Assembly (NCBI GenBank): GCA_002197995.1 | Contig: NGZR01000001.1 | Coordinates: 6,138,001 to 6,202,000, forward strand | DNA length: 64,000 nucleotides | From: Gaeumannomyces sp. JS-464 | Lineage: Eukaryota; Ascomycota; Sordariomycetes; Magnaporthales; Magnaporthaceae | Direction of reading: 5' to 3' | Part shown: in pieces, positions 11,230-20,756 of the stretch | Layout of the letters: each line of letters begins with the position of its first letter | How positions within the stretch are numbered: the first letter of the stretch is position 1 | The notes under the pieces: model-generated | The model's input: only the letters and a program-made list of their open reading frames with translations | Databases searched by the model: none | What the model was told of the DNA's origin: nothing | Translations under genes and position numbers: made by a program

Positions 11230-11701
11230 TTGTCCCCCTTTTAAAGCACTAACGTTTGGCAATGCCTATTAGCGAAATGGTCGCGTTAAGGCTTGGTCGG
11301 TTTATAGCGAGTTGGCGGGCAAGCCAAATTTATTAATGCTTTTACCATTTAGGGTAAATGGTTCCTTAATAATATGGAAATGCGAATAGCTTCCTTTAAC
11401 AAGGTGCTAATAAGGCTTATAGGATTTTGGTGGCGTTTTCGGTAGCGTTAGCCGTATAAGGCCGGCGACGGTTAAAGCAAAAGCGGTTTTGCCGGTAAAC
11501 CTTTTTGTTTTTTTTTCGGCCGGCCGGCGTTGTTTTCCTTTTAATAACACAATTAACAGCGACGATTAAACGCCGCTAGTTATTGCTTTGTTCCCTTTGC
11601 CCTCGCATTGCTTGTTTGCTTATAAAGCTCGCGCTTTTAGCGCATAAAAGCCTGCGCTTGCTTTTTAAAGTTGGCGCTTCCTTTTTTTTCCCGTAATTTC
11701 T
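11230..11701. other. Gypsy-B 3' non-coding stretch
   Basis: Starts with the polypurine tract complement (TTGTCCCCCTTTT) next to the LTR. The remaining ~450 bp show no recognisable domain on either strand. It is moderately GC-rich near 11440-11530. Confidence 0.6.
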
Positions 11702-12936
11702 TTGCGCTTTTTGCTTAGCCCGGATTTAGGCTTTTTCCAACTGCGGTCGCGGTTTCGATTACGCTCGATTACGCTTTTTTTTCCAACTGCGATCGCGGTT
11801 ATACGTTTTTATTCTCCCTTCCGGCTCGCTCGTTTCGAGCGTGCGCTAACCCGATTTTACTGCAGAATTATGTTTTACAACGCTGCCGCTAACGAGGCAT
11901 TTCGCCGTTGCCTTTTCGCTTTTAACGATACGGAGCGGGCGATCGTAACTAGCTTTACAAAAGAAAGTTTCCACTATTTTGCCGATTATAGCATTCCTAA
12001 AAAATCCGCTTTTTCCTGCCATTCCGCTTCCCGGTTTAGCTTTAATTTGGACTTTCGGAACACTTTCGTTACTAGTATACCCGCTAACGTTACTCGTCGG
12101 TTCGACGAGCTTAACGATTTCGCCGATAAAAAGCATCGTTTCGCTTTGCGTTTTTTTACAAAGGAGGACCGCCAGCGAGTTTAAATTACCTTTATTACCG
12201 GTACGTAGCTTTTAATAGTGTTTAACGCCGTTTTCCTTATAGCAATTGCTATATGGCCGACTTTTTTCCGAGGTGGGACGCATTTTAAATACGATTTGGT
12301 ATATACTACCGGCATTACTAAAGCAAGCCGCTGCTTCCGGTGCATTTACCGGGGTTAGGCTTATCGTTTTTTGCTTTAAAGTTTCCCTTTTAACATCGAT
12401 TTAAGCTTGTTAAAGGTATGCTAATAATATGCATAATGGCTTACCAAATCCTTCGATAGGCCTATTACGCGATTTCGCCCTTTTTAATTTATTTTTATAG
12501 GAAAACCTTTATGGTTTTTTCGTTATAACTATTTTTCGCTTATCGTAATTTCTTTATTTTGCTGCCGATAATGGTCGAACTTTTATTAGTCCGCTTTTTT
12601 AACTCCGGCAAAGCTTTTATATCGCCATTTTTTTTGGGAGTTTAACAATTACAACTCGTACCATTTCCCGACGCTTTATAAACCTGTTTATAAATGTTCG
12701 GTATTACCGGCTGCTCGCGAAAAGGCATACATTCGCGGCGTATTCGGGGTGCATATTCGGCACGCTTTTTACAGCGAGCTTACCGAGGTTAACGAAATGC
12801 TAGCTCGGATAGGCCAGCTGTTTTACAAAATCGGGCTTCAGTTATAGCTTCGCGCTAATTGGGAATTACGCCCCGTGCTCTTTTACGAATATCGTGCCCA
12901 ACTCGGCTATTAACGGCGTCCGTCTTTTCCAGCTTT

Positions 12937-13105
12937 TATAAAAGTGCGCGACGATAAGCACCCAAAGTGATTAGTAATTGTTGCTTAGCTACTTTACTGG
13001 ATCGCAGGCTAAAGCGCGCGCAAGCCAAAATACCAAAGCCAGTGCATAAGCTTAAAGCTGTGGGGCACCAATTGCCACCACGTAACTTTAGGCCACTTTT
13101 AAACA
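12937..13105 (-). repeat. Copia-C 3' LTR
   Basis: 169 bp. Shares AAAGTGCGCGACGATAAGCA and the remaining body with 18160-18329; the ends are inverted (TAAAAGTG / CACTTTTA). Confidence 0.9.
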
Positions 13106-13124
13106 CCCCCCCCCCCCCCCCCCC
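13106..13124 (-). repeat. Poly-G polypurine tract of copia-C (C19 on plus strand)
   Basis: Nineteen consecutive C on the plus strand, i.e. G19 on the element's coding strand, one base class only and immediately upstream of the 3' LTR. This is where plus-strand DNA synthesis would be primed. An all-G tract is unusual; a homopolymer-length error is possible. Confidence 0.7.
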
Positions 13125-13739
13125 GTAAGCCATGCAACGGCTTTAATGGCATTACGAGCCCGCATTTACATAGTAATCCTCCAAATTCGTAGTGTTTCCC
13201 TGGTTTTCCTGTAAGCCGTTTATTGCGGCATTTGCTGCATTCCCAGCTAAATAACAAACCTCGCCTATCCTTTCGCCGTTAAGCCTTTCGTAAAACCGTC
13301 CGCCTTTATATTAGCCGTGCTAACGAGCTTAAAGGTGAAAAGTTAACGCTTTATAGCATCGATTACCCACTTGTAGCGGAGGTCGATTATGCGGGTGCGG
13401 GCTAATTCCAACGGGTTTAGCACCGTCGCTTAAGCGTTACGCTGTCCGTATGCACACGAGTTTTTCGCTAAAGGTATCCAGTTTTTTTTAAAATGCTTTT
13501 AATCCAAAGCAAGGCCCGGCCCGTTAGCAAAAGGTTAACGAACTTCGCTTCCGTCGTTAACGTCGTTATAAAAGTTGCTTTTTTAATTGCTAGTAAACAG
13601 GACCACCCGCTAGCATAACGATTACGCCGCTTGTAAATGCCCTATACGGAGGCAGTTAGCGAACGAGGCGTTTTCGTAAGCTTTTAAACCCATCGCTTTC
13701 ATTGTAAATAGGCCCCTAAAAGTAAGCGACCTTTTAATG

Positions 13740-15695
13740 CTAATAATGTAGCGCTAAAAGTGCTTTAACAATGCCAAATGCTTTGCCGGGATTAGCGTTA
13801 ACCTTTTGCAACCTTTTTACGGTATACGTAATATTAGGGCGAGTAATGCTAGCGAGGTAGCAATACTCGCTATTTCCGACTGGTAGCGCAAAACCTCCTC
13901 GTGCGGGAAAAGGGTCCCAAATAATCGGCATTATAAAGCTAAAAGGCTAAAGCGTTTTTACTGCTTTAAAGTTCCGTTCGTATTTGGTAATAATTTTATT
14001 AATATAATCGCGTTAATAAAAGCTTACAATCCTCCGCTAGCGATTTTTACAATTTGCATGCCGAGGAACGTTTTTGCGTTACCAAAGCGGTTATTTCGAA
14101 CCGGCTACCCATTTCGGTAGCGAGTTTTAATTTCCGTAACCGTACGGCGGCAATTTAAAATCGTCCACGTAAAGCAATAGCATAGCCCGTTTCCTTTTTG
14201 CGGTAAAAGCAAACGTTTTGGTAAATCGGCCTAAAGCTAAATGCTTTAAGCTTAAAGTGATCGTTTAATACTTATAAAAGCGATTTGCGAAAGCCGTAAA
14301 GTGTTTTTTTAAGCGGTAATAATAGCTTTTTGCCTAACCGGAATGCTTTAAGTTGCTATACGTATACTATAACGTTATTAAGTACGATAAGCCGAAATAG
14401 GCAGTTACGAAGTCAAATTGGCGGTATTTAAAGTCGTTAACGGCTATAAACACAAAAAACACCCTCGTAAACGCTGTATAGGCAACTGCCGCGTATATTA
14501 CAGCCTTATCCTCGTTTAAAATATCGTATCTGTCGTAATTGCCGTAAACGACCTAACGCGCTTTAATTTTTTTAAAAGCGCCGTTAAGCATTAGTTTAAA
14601 CACGTATACCCATTTGCCCGGCAGTGCTTTAACGCTTAAAGGTAATTTTTTTAGCATTTACGTGCCCTTTTTAAGCAGCGTGTTAATTTGCTTTTGCATT
14701 GCTGGCTTGTAATATCGCCCGTATTCGGCCTTATGCTTTACCGCGTCGTAGTAATAGGCCGGAATATACGGTGTTCCCGGCACCGTGGCGACGCCGAAAA
14801 GCGCGAAGTTAGGGATTTTAAAGCCGCCGATTTTTTTAAAGCAAACGATATTGTTATCCGGGTACGTAACGTTAACAAGTGCAAAACCCGTGTTTTTCGG
14901 GCAGTTTCCTCGGCAGCTTTAATATTCGTATTAAGGCTATAAAAGCTTTCGTTGTTTCCAGCGCTTTTAAGGTTACCCGGATCCTTTTCCGCCACCTTTT
15001 TAATATTTTTAAGCTCGAAGCGAACCGTTGTAAATGCCTTCGCGGGCTCCTTTTTTGTAGGTTTTTAGTTTGGTGTTAAACTTCGTAATGCTTAAAGGCC
15101 GTTAAGCGCTCCTTAATTGCCGGTTACTTGGCGAAAGCGGCGGCCGCTTTTTGCAGGTCCTTTTTTTAAGCGCTGCGGGCACCGTAACCGCTTCGTTGCC
15201 AAGCTCGGGAGTTTTTTCGGGTGTTAATATGCCCGGGCCGGCAGGCTTTTTAAGCTTTTTAAGCTTTGCAACGGCAAGCTCCTCGTTTTCCGTTCCGGTT
15301 TCCCCGGTTTCCTTCGCAAGCGATAAATCGTTATCACTTTCGAGGCCGGTAATATCGCTAGTTGCACCGGTGTTACCATCGTTATTATCGGTAAAATTAG
15401 TAGTTAAGCTAGTATTATAAACCCAAATGCCTATTGTAAAATAAAGGTCCTCGATAACGGCTTTATTAACCTCGTTAATAGTAATCGCCTTTTTAACAAA
15501 GTTATAGGGCGATTTCCGGCGTTTATTAACGCCCTCGTTAATTCGTGCGTTACGGTAACGGAAAACCTTATTAATATCGTCCGGCTTAACTAGCAGGATT
15601 TCGTTATAAAGGCTTTCCCAGCCTATAAGCCGACCCCTCGTTACCTTAAGAGCCATTTTGTCGGTTTTAGCTTGTTTGCCGTTTTTAATTAGCAT
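13740..15695 (-). pseudogene. pol: Copia-C pol: RT region and linker, degraded
   Basis: On the minus strand, 13740-13931 reads as the conserved copia segment after the RT (YLASITRPNITYTVKRLQK followed by NANPGKAF). RT sequence upstream, to about 15100, is broken by stops. At 15102-15695 a 197-codon open stretch is the acidic/proline-containing linker between integrase and RT (segments KPDDINKVFRYRNARI; PAGPGILTPEKTPELGNE). The two parts are separated by several RIP stops and shifts, so there is no functional product. Confidence 0.75.
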
Positions 15696-15860
15696 TTAAA
15701 CGACCGCGCCCCAAATGCGGAAAGTACGAATTAGTGGTTAGTAATATTTTTCGTTAAAGCCGATTGCTTTTGCCCACGTTTCGTGCGGGCTTTCCTTGCT
15801 ATTAAAAGCTGTATTTAAAGTGTAGTTTAGCACTTTTTTCGCCGTTTGCAAGGCATATAC

Positions 15861-16541
15861 CTAGTACTTTTTATGCAGGCCGTTAGCGTTAATCCCGGTG
15901 CGAGCCGCGTTAAATATAATACGGTTAGCACGCTTAACGATGCTGTTTATTTCCGGGCATCGCGCCGGGCTAATTTCGCAAGGCTTTGTTTTAAGCAATG
16001 CAATAAGCTTTAACTTTTCCGGGTTAAACTTCGTATTACCGTTCGTATAAATTGCTTGTATTTTAATGCTTAACTGGAGTTTAATATAGTTAATCCAATT
16101 ATAAACCTTCGTAAAAATCTCCGTATTAGCTTTACTAATTGCAAAAATTACCCAGTTAAAAGTAGTTGCCTTATTAATAACATAAACGGCGTAATTGTAT
16201 CCGTTATATAAAATAGGCGAAATGGTTAATATATTTATATAAATACGGCTTAAAAGGCGGGTAGTGCGATGGAAATAACGATTACCGATAATTTGGGTCG
16301 CTTTGCTTTCCAAACAACCGTTACAAGTATGTTTTAATGCTTCGAAATAGCTAATTTTAATGCTTGCAGCGCGGCAAGCCGTTATTACCGCCTTTTTATT
16401 AGCATGCATTAAACGCCGATGCATTATTACGTAAAGCACCGGGCGTTTTATCGTAGTTAGTGCGTTAGCCTCCGTCGGTCGGTTTTCTTCGTTAAATGCG
16501 TTGCCTAAAGCCATAAGGCCCGGGGGCGCGCTTGCAAGCAC
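15861..16541 (-). pseudogene. Copia-C integrase with GAG-pre-integrase domain
   Basis: 226 codons open on the minus strand. The N-terminal part carries the GAG-pre-integrase signature (HRRLMHANKKAV, then CNGCLESKATQ), the zinc-binding HHCC region. The core follows with NILTISPILYNGYNYAVYVI and IQAIYTNGNTKFNPE, where the integrase DG is changed to NG. It matches Ty1/copia integrase order. It would insert element cDNA, but catalytic Asp positions are mutated. Confidence 0.85.
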
Positions 16542-16622
16542 GTTAACGTTAGCAATTAGTATATTATTATTAATTTGGCAGCTGTTTAACCATTTATCGT
16601 CGAGCGTTATAAAGTGATCGGT

Positions 16623-16967
16623 TTAATCGTTTTTTAGGCCTGCTTTGCGCATCCTGCTAAGGCTAAAAAGGTTAAAAAGGGACTTAAGCGTAAAGATTGC
16701 TTGTAAGGTAACTGTAATAACGCCCGCTTTATTACGCCAATGCATTTCGACGGTGCCTTTTTTAACGGAAATTTGGGCGCCGCCGTTAGCCGTGGTAGCG
16801 TTATAAGGGACCTCGCGCTTCCTTAGCGAAGTGAACCATTTGCGATCGTTAAAGTGGTGCTTAAACGAGCTGGAGTTGATTATTACGGCGTTACGGGCAT
16901 TGTTAACATTACTTAAAGCGGTATTGGCCATGTTATATTGGCTAGCACTGCTTCGATTAACCGGCAC
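16623..16967 (-). pseudogene. Copia-C protease / N-terminal pol fragment
   Basis: The minus-strand frame contains VIINSSSFKHHFNDRKWFTS, equivalent to the copia aspartic-protease segment (D-S/T-G/S...HH.C/ND) with the catalytic Asp now Asn. It is followed by a beta-rich segment and FNLFSLSRMRKAGLK, the usual lead into the GAG-pre-integrase domain. Confidence 0.7.
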
Positions 16968-18159
16968 ACTACTAGTATAATCGGCAGCCCTCGGGTTAGC
17001 TATAACCTCGTTAAATGCCTTATTGCCTCGCTAAAAGCGCCATTTTGGATATTTGGCCTTCCAAGCCTCCTCGAGCTTAGGGTGCAAAAGCCAGCAGTTG
17101 TCGTCGCCGCTTTTATAATGCTTACCGCACTTATCGTAATGGGAAACACGCGAAACGATAATGCAACCCTTTTTATTACAGGGCTTCGGCTCCTTTTTCG
17201 GCTTTTAAAGTCCTTCCGGCTTTTTATTAATGTTAGCCATAACCTTCGACTCCAAAGCCTTTATAACCGCCGTATTTTCGAGCATTTTCGAAATAAAGTT
17301 AGCGGAAATGCGGCGCTCGCCTTTATAATTTCCCAAAGCTATAGCTATTGTAAAAGGGTAGGTAGCGCTAAGCCCGTTAATAAGGCTTTTTATAAATATC
17401 CGATCCGAAATGTTAATATTAGCCTAATTTAAAGCTTGCTTTATTTGTAGCCAACGGTTCGTATACTTTTTAACGTTACCGTCGAACTTTTTTACCGAAA
17501 TTGTATAATGTTCGTTAATTAGGGCGTCGAAACGGCCGTTAGCGGTAATTTTAATAGTGTTAACTACCTTATCCTAAAAAGCTTTTAGGTTTTAATCCTC
17601 GTCGTTTTTAAAGCGGTTTTAGCCGGCTTTTTCCAGGTCCGTGGTTACCTTTTCGATATTATTACGAATGTAATACCATGTTAATATCCTTTTAAAAGCT
17701 TATAATTATACAGCTTCGTTGTCTTTCGCTTTAGCCGGCTTAGCCGAAAGGTTAGCAAATATAAAGGAAATGTTGCGGGAAGCGGTTAAATGCACCCGAA
17801 TGGTGCGCTTTTATATTTCCAGGTTAAAAAGCCTTAGCAGGTTCGGAACCTTTACTGCGATTTCGCGGTATTCCGCCATTTCGGCGGCTTTGTTAGCTTT
17901 TTTAACGCGTATAAAAGCGTTGGATTGCAAGGGAAATGGTGCTTTTAAGCGCTAAAAAGGTTATCGTTATTGCTTTGTTATAGTTGCTAATCGGCGCCGA
18001 ACGCGGCTTTGTTAATTGTCGTTTAACGGTTTTTTAACTGCTGCGCTTCGCCCGTAATCCACGGCGGGAAAACGCAAGTAACGGGAAACAACTCGTGCAC
18101 CGTTAATCTTTCCTAATTAGGCAAAAATATCGTTAACGGTGGCGCGAAGGCTTATAACC
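16968..18159 (-). pseudogene. gag: Copia-C gag region, degraded
   Basis: The minus strand carries a zinc-binding-like segment near 17100-17200 (PCNKKGC... HYDKCGKHYKSGDDNCW), consistent with nucleic-acid binding in Gag. Upstream, to the 5' LTR, the frame is too mutated to read and boundaries are approximate. Confidence 0.6.
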
Positions 18160-18329
18160 TAATAAAAGTGCGCGACGATAAGCACCTAAAGTAATTGGTA
18201 ATTGTTGTTTAGCTATTTTACTAGATCGCGGGCTAAAGCGCGCGTAGGCCAAAATACCAGGGCCAATGCATAGGCTTAAAACTGTGGGGCACTAGTTGCC
18301 ACCCACGTGATTTTAAGCCACTTTTAACA
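18160..18329 (-). repeat. Copia-C 5' LTR
   Basis: 170 bp, TAATAAAAGTG...CACTTTTAACA. Followed by the GCTTT duplication, then gypsy-B. Confidence 0.9.
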
Positions 18330-18599
18330 GCTTTCGAAGTTATAATAGGAGGTTTTTAACGAAGGTTAAGCTTTCGACCTTTTGAACGAGGAGTTTAAAA
18401 AAGGTTTAAATTGCGAGGTGGAAATTAAGTTTAGCGACGCATTGTTATTCGTCGATATCGACGGCGACCCGACTTTATACCAAATCGTTAAAGCTTAAAT
18501 CGTGGTCCAATTTGCCGATAATTCGAAACCTAAAAAAGGAAATAATAGTAACGAGGACTTTTTTATTAAAACGTGGTCGTTAAACGTCGAGTAATAGCT

Positions 18600-20088
18600 A
18601 GGGATTTTTCGGCGGTTTTAAACTTTCATTTTCCTTTTTTTTTCACTTTCCACTTTTTTTTAGCCCTAAAGCAGGGTTATCCCATTTGCGGTGCGTTTTG
18701 CGCTTTTTTTTAAATAGCTTTTAACTAGCTTTTATACGTTATCCAAATGTTTTTTTAATTCCCATATGTTATATTTTGCCGGTTATCCTGCCTATTTTAC
18801 TAGGAACGAGCGGGATTCGTTTTGCTTTTGCATATTAACCATATTTTTTATTTCCCACTTTTTAATTTCCTTTTTAAATTTAAAAAGGCGGAATTGGAAA
18901 CCCGAAGTTTAAAATCGTTTTACGGTTTTAATAAAGCGACGAAAAAAACGTTATATAATCGATTATATTTAACCGGCAATTAAACTTTATAAGCAAAGCT
19001 TTTTACCCTTTTTACGATAAGCATACGGATATATATGGGTGCGAGTTTGCGCTTTCCTACTTTAAACCGAAAGTTTTAAGTAAATAGTTTAACGATTTGT
19101 CCTTTTTGGTATTTTTAAAATTGTCGTTTTTGGTTGTAATACCGGCGTTAGGCTTTTATTACTCGGGCATAATTCGTCCGTATATCGGCTTTAATTCGAC
19201 GAATATGGTGCAGCTTTTTTAGCATTTTTTAAGCTTTAATTTCCTTTAGGTTTGCTATAACCTTACATATGCGTGGGCTAAAACCATATAAAGCTTTAAA
19301 AAGGCTAACTTTAATAGTTTCGTGCTTCGCGTTATTATAAGCGAATTTGGCTTTATATAGTACCGCTACCCAGCTAAACCTTTCCCGGTTAATAAACGTT
19401 CGCAAATAATGCGTTAACGTTTAATAAATACGCTCGGTTTAGCCATCGGTTTAAAAATGGAACGCAATAAACAGCCGACGGGCGGATTAAAACGCCTTCC
19501 TATATTTAATCCAAAAATAACTAGTAAATAGCGAGTTTCGGTTATTTACGATGCTTTTGGGGTGCCGAATTAGCATTCGACGTACTGCTATAGCATTTGG
19601 GCAAAAGAAAAAGCCGAAATTGTTTTTCGCACGGGGATAAACTTGGCGTATTTAGTAAAGCGGTCCACTATTATAAGCATTATATCGTTCGTTTAATTTG
19701 TAAACGTTAAACATTTTAATAACCCCGTAATAAAATTTAAATTAATCTTTTAAAAGAGGTATTTGGGTAATGGAAATGGTTAAAGTTCGCTATAAGGTTT
19801 GTGTTTTAGCATTTTCGCTTTTTGGCATGCTTAATAAAAGCGAACGTATTTCGCGATGTTTTTATCCACGTTTTCCTAATAAAACTTGCGTTTAATTAGT
19901 TTTACCGTTTTATATATTCCGAATTGCCTTACTCGGGGATCGTTATGGTATTATACTATAATTTGGGCTTAAAATGCCTTTTAAGCGGGAATTACTAAAC
20001 GTTTTCGGAAGTATAAAACTCCGTCCTCGTTTACATGGTATCCTTTATAAAAGTTTCGGCCTTTCTTAGCTTTATCGCCTTTATAAGC
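18600..20088 (-). pseudogene. pol: Gypsy-B integrase, degraded
   Basis: The minus strand from 20088 reads KGYHVNEDGVLYFRKRLVIPA, then the HHCC zinc region (YHNDPR..., YVRFY-ACQKAK). The core has NDIMLIIVDRFTKYAKFIPV at about 19650-19710, and AFHxxTDGxTERI plus YLRTFINRE at about 19385-19480. These are diagnostic of Ty3/gypsy integrase. Stops replace Gln and Trp codons. The C-terminus near 18600-18900 is unreadable, and no chromodomain could be recognised there. Confidence 0.82.
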
Positions 20089-20241
20089 GGCATCGCGTCT
20101 TTGCACGGCATCGTTTTCTTCGACGGCATCGCGTTTTTACGCGGCATCGCGTTTCGGCACGGCATCGCTCCTTCCGGCGGCATCGCGGCTTTACACGGCA
20201 TCGCGACTTTGCACGGCATCGCTTTTTTTAACGGCATCGCG
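20089..20241 (-). repeat. 18-bp tandem repeat in gypsy-B pol (left part)
   Basis: Eight and a half units of an 18-bp repeat with invariant GGCATCG on the plus strand. In the pol frame (minus) they read as hexapeptides DAVQSR, DAAGRS, DAVPKR, DAVEEN, DAVQRR, DAAYKG and relatives, running straight into the integrase N-terminus. The tract is cut at 20241 by LINE-R, whose target duplication lies inside one repeat unit, and it continues at 32673. Confidence 0.85.
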
Positions 20242-20756
20242 TGAGTAAGTGAGTAAGTAAATATATTTAACGTCAGTAAGTCGGGATCTACCAGTCCCTG
20301 CCTCCCAAGGGGCATATAACGTGCTAGCGCTACCTAAGCTAAACATTAAGCTACATGTTGCTATCCGGCGGCTAGCAAAATTAAACCCGAAGGCACACGA
20401 AGGTCGGGCCGCGTTCCAGCGCTTTTTGTTAGTAAGCGGGCAATCGGCGGTAAGGCGTATATATATACGCCAGGGCGTTGTAAAGCGCTGCGGGTGGTAA
20501 TAGTGCGTTCGGCCGGCGAGTATGCCGGTAAAGGGGTGGGGCCGGGTTTTAGGCTGGAAGGTCCTCGGGACCCCCAAGGCCCGGCCGGAGGTGTGGGGGA
20601 CCAACGAGCCTGTGTTAATCCTGTGGTACAAAGGAAAAGGTAAAAAGTGTAGGAGAACAAGGAAAAGGATGTATGCGGGCTTTTTTAGGCCCTTATCGTT
20701 TTAGCGATAGTGTAATAATTGGTAGCTTCGGCGAACAAAGCAAAAGGAAAGGCTTT

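Larger units (their letters stand above)
12937..18329 (-). mobile_element. Copia-C: Ty1/copia retrotransposon, reverse, RIP-degraded
   Basis: A 5393-bp element inserted in the plus-strand frame of gypsy-B. The LTRs at 12937-13105 and 18160-18329 (169 and 170 bp, termini TA(T)AAAAGTG...CACTTTTAACA) are flanked by GCTTT duplications (12932-12936, 18330-18334). On the minus strand the order from the right is gag, protease-like/GAG-pre-integrase, integrase, RT, a Ty1/copia arrangement. A run of 19 C (G on the coding strand) directly abuts the 3' LTR as a polypurine tract. Confidence 0.9.
11702..18597 (+). pseudogene. Antisense reading frame of gypsy-B (plus strand), split by copia-C; unknown protein
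   Basis: Coding-like plus-strand sequence at 11702-12936 resumes at 18330-18597 after removal of copia-C and one GCTTT duplication. About 500 codons, opposite to gag-pol. Readable parts include 11846-12184 (open on both strands), then 12660-12936 (PAAREKAYIRGVFGVHIRHA; FYSELTEVNEMLARIGQLFY), where CpA is unusually well kept. The distal part reads NEEFKKGLNCEVEIKFSDAL and DGDPTLYQIVKA and stops at TAA 18595-18597. RIP-type stops and one frameshift near 12900 interrupt it. A hydrophobic run (LLIVFNAVFLIAIAIW) occurs near 12210. I do not recognise the family. It could be a captured gene or an accessory element gene; function unknown. Confidence 0.5.

Noticed and set aside
18600..18900. Chromodomain at the end of the gypsy-B integrase
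   Set aside because: No chromodomain core was recognisable there on the minus strand, unlike the clear one at 9156-9320.
20089..20241. Possible CRISPR-like or satellite array with GGCATCGCG units
   Set aside because: Units are 18 bp without unique spacers, in a eukaryotic genome, and they stay in frame with the gypsy-B integrase; a coding minisatellite explains them.
20031..20315. AMPxKx hexapeptide frame across the same repeat
   Set aside because: This frame meets a stop directly before the integrase; the D-A-V frame reads through into GYHVNEDGVLYFRKR, so it is the pol frame.
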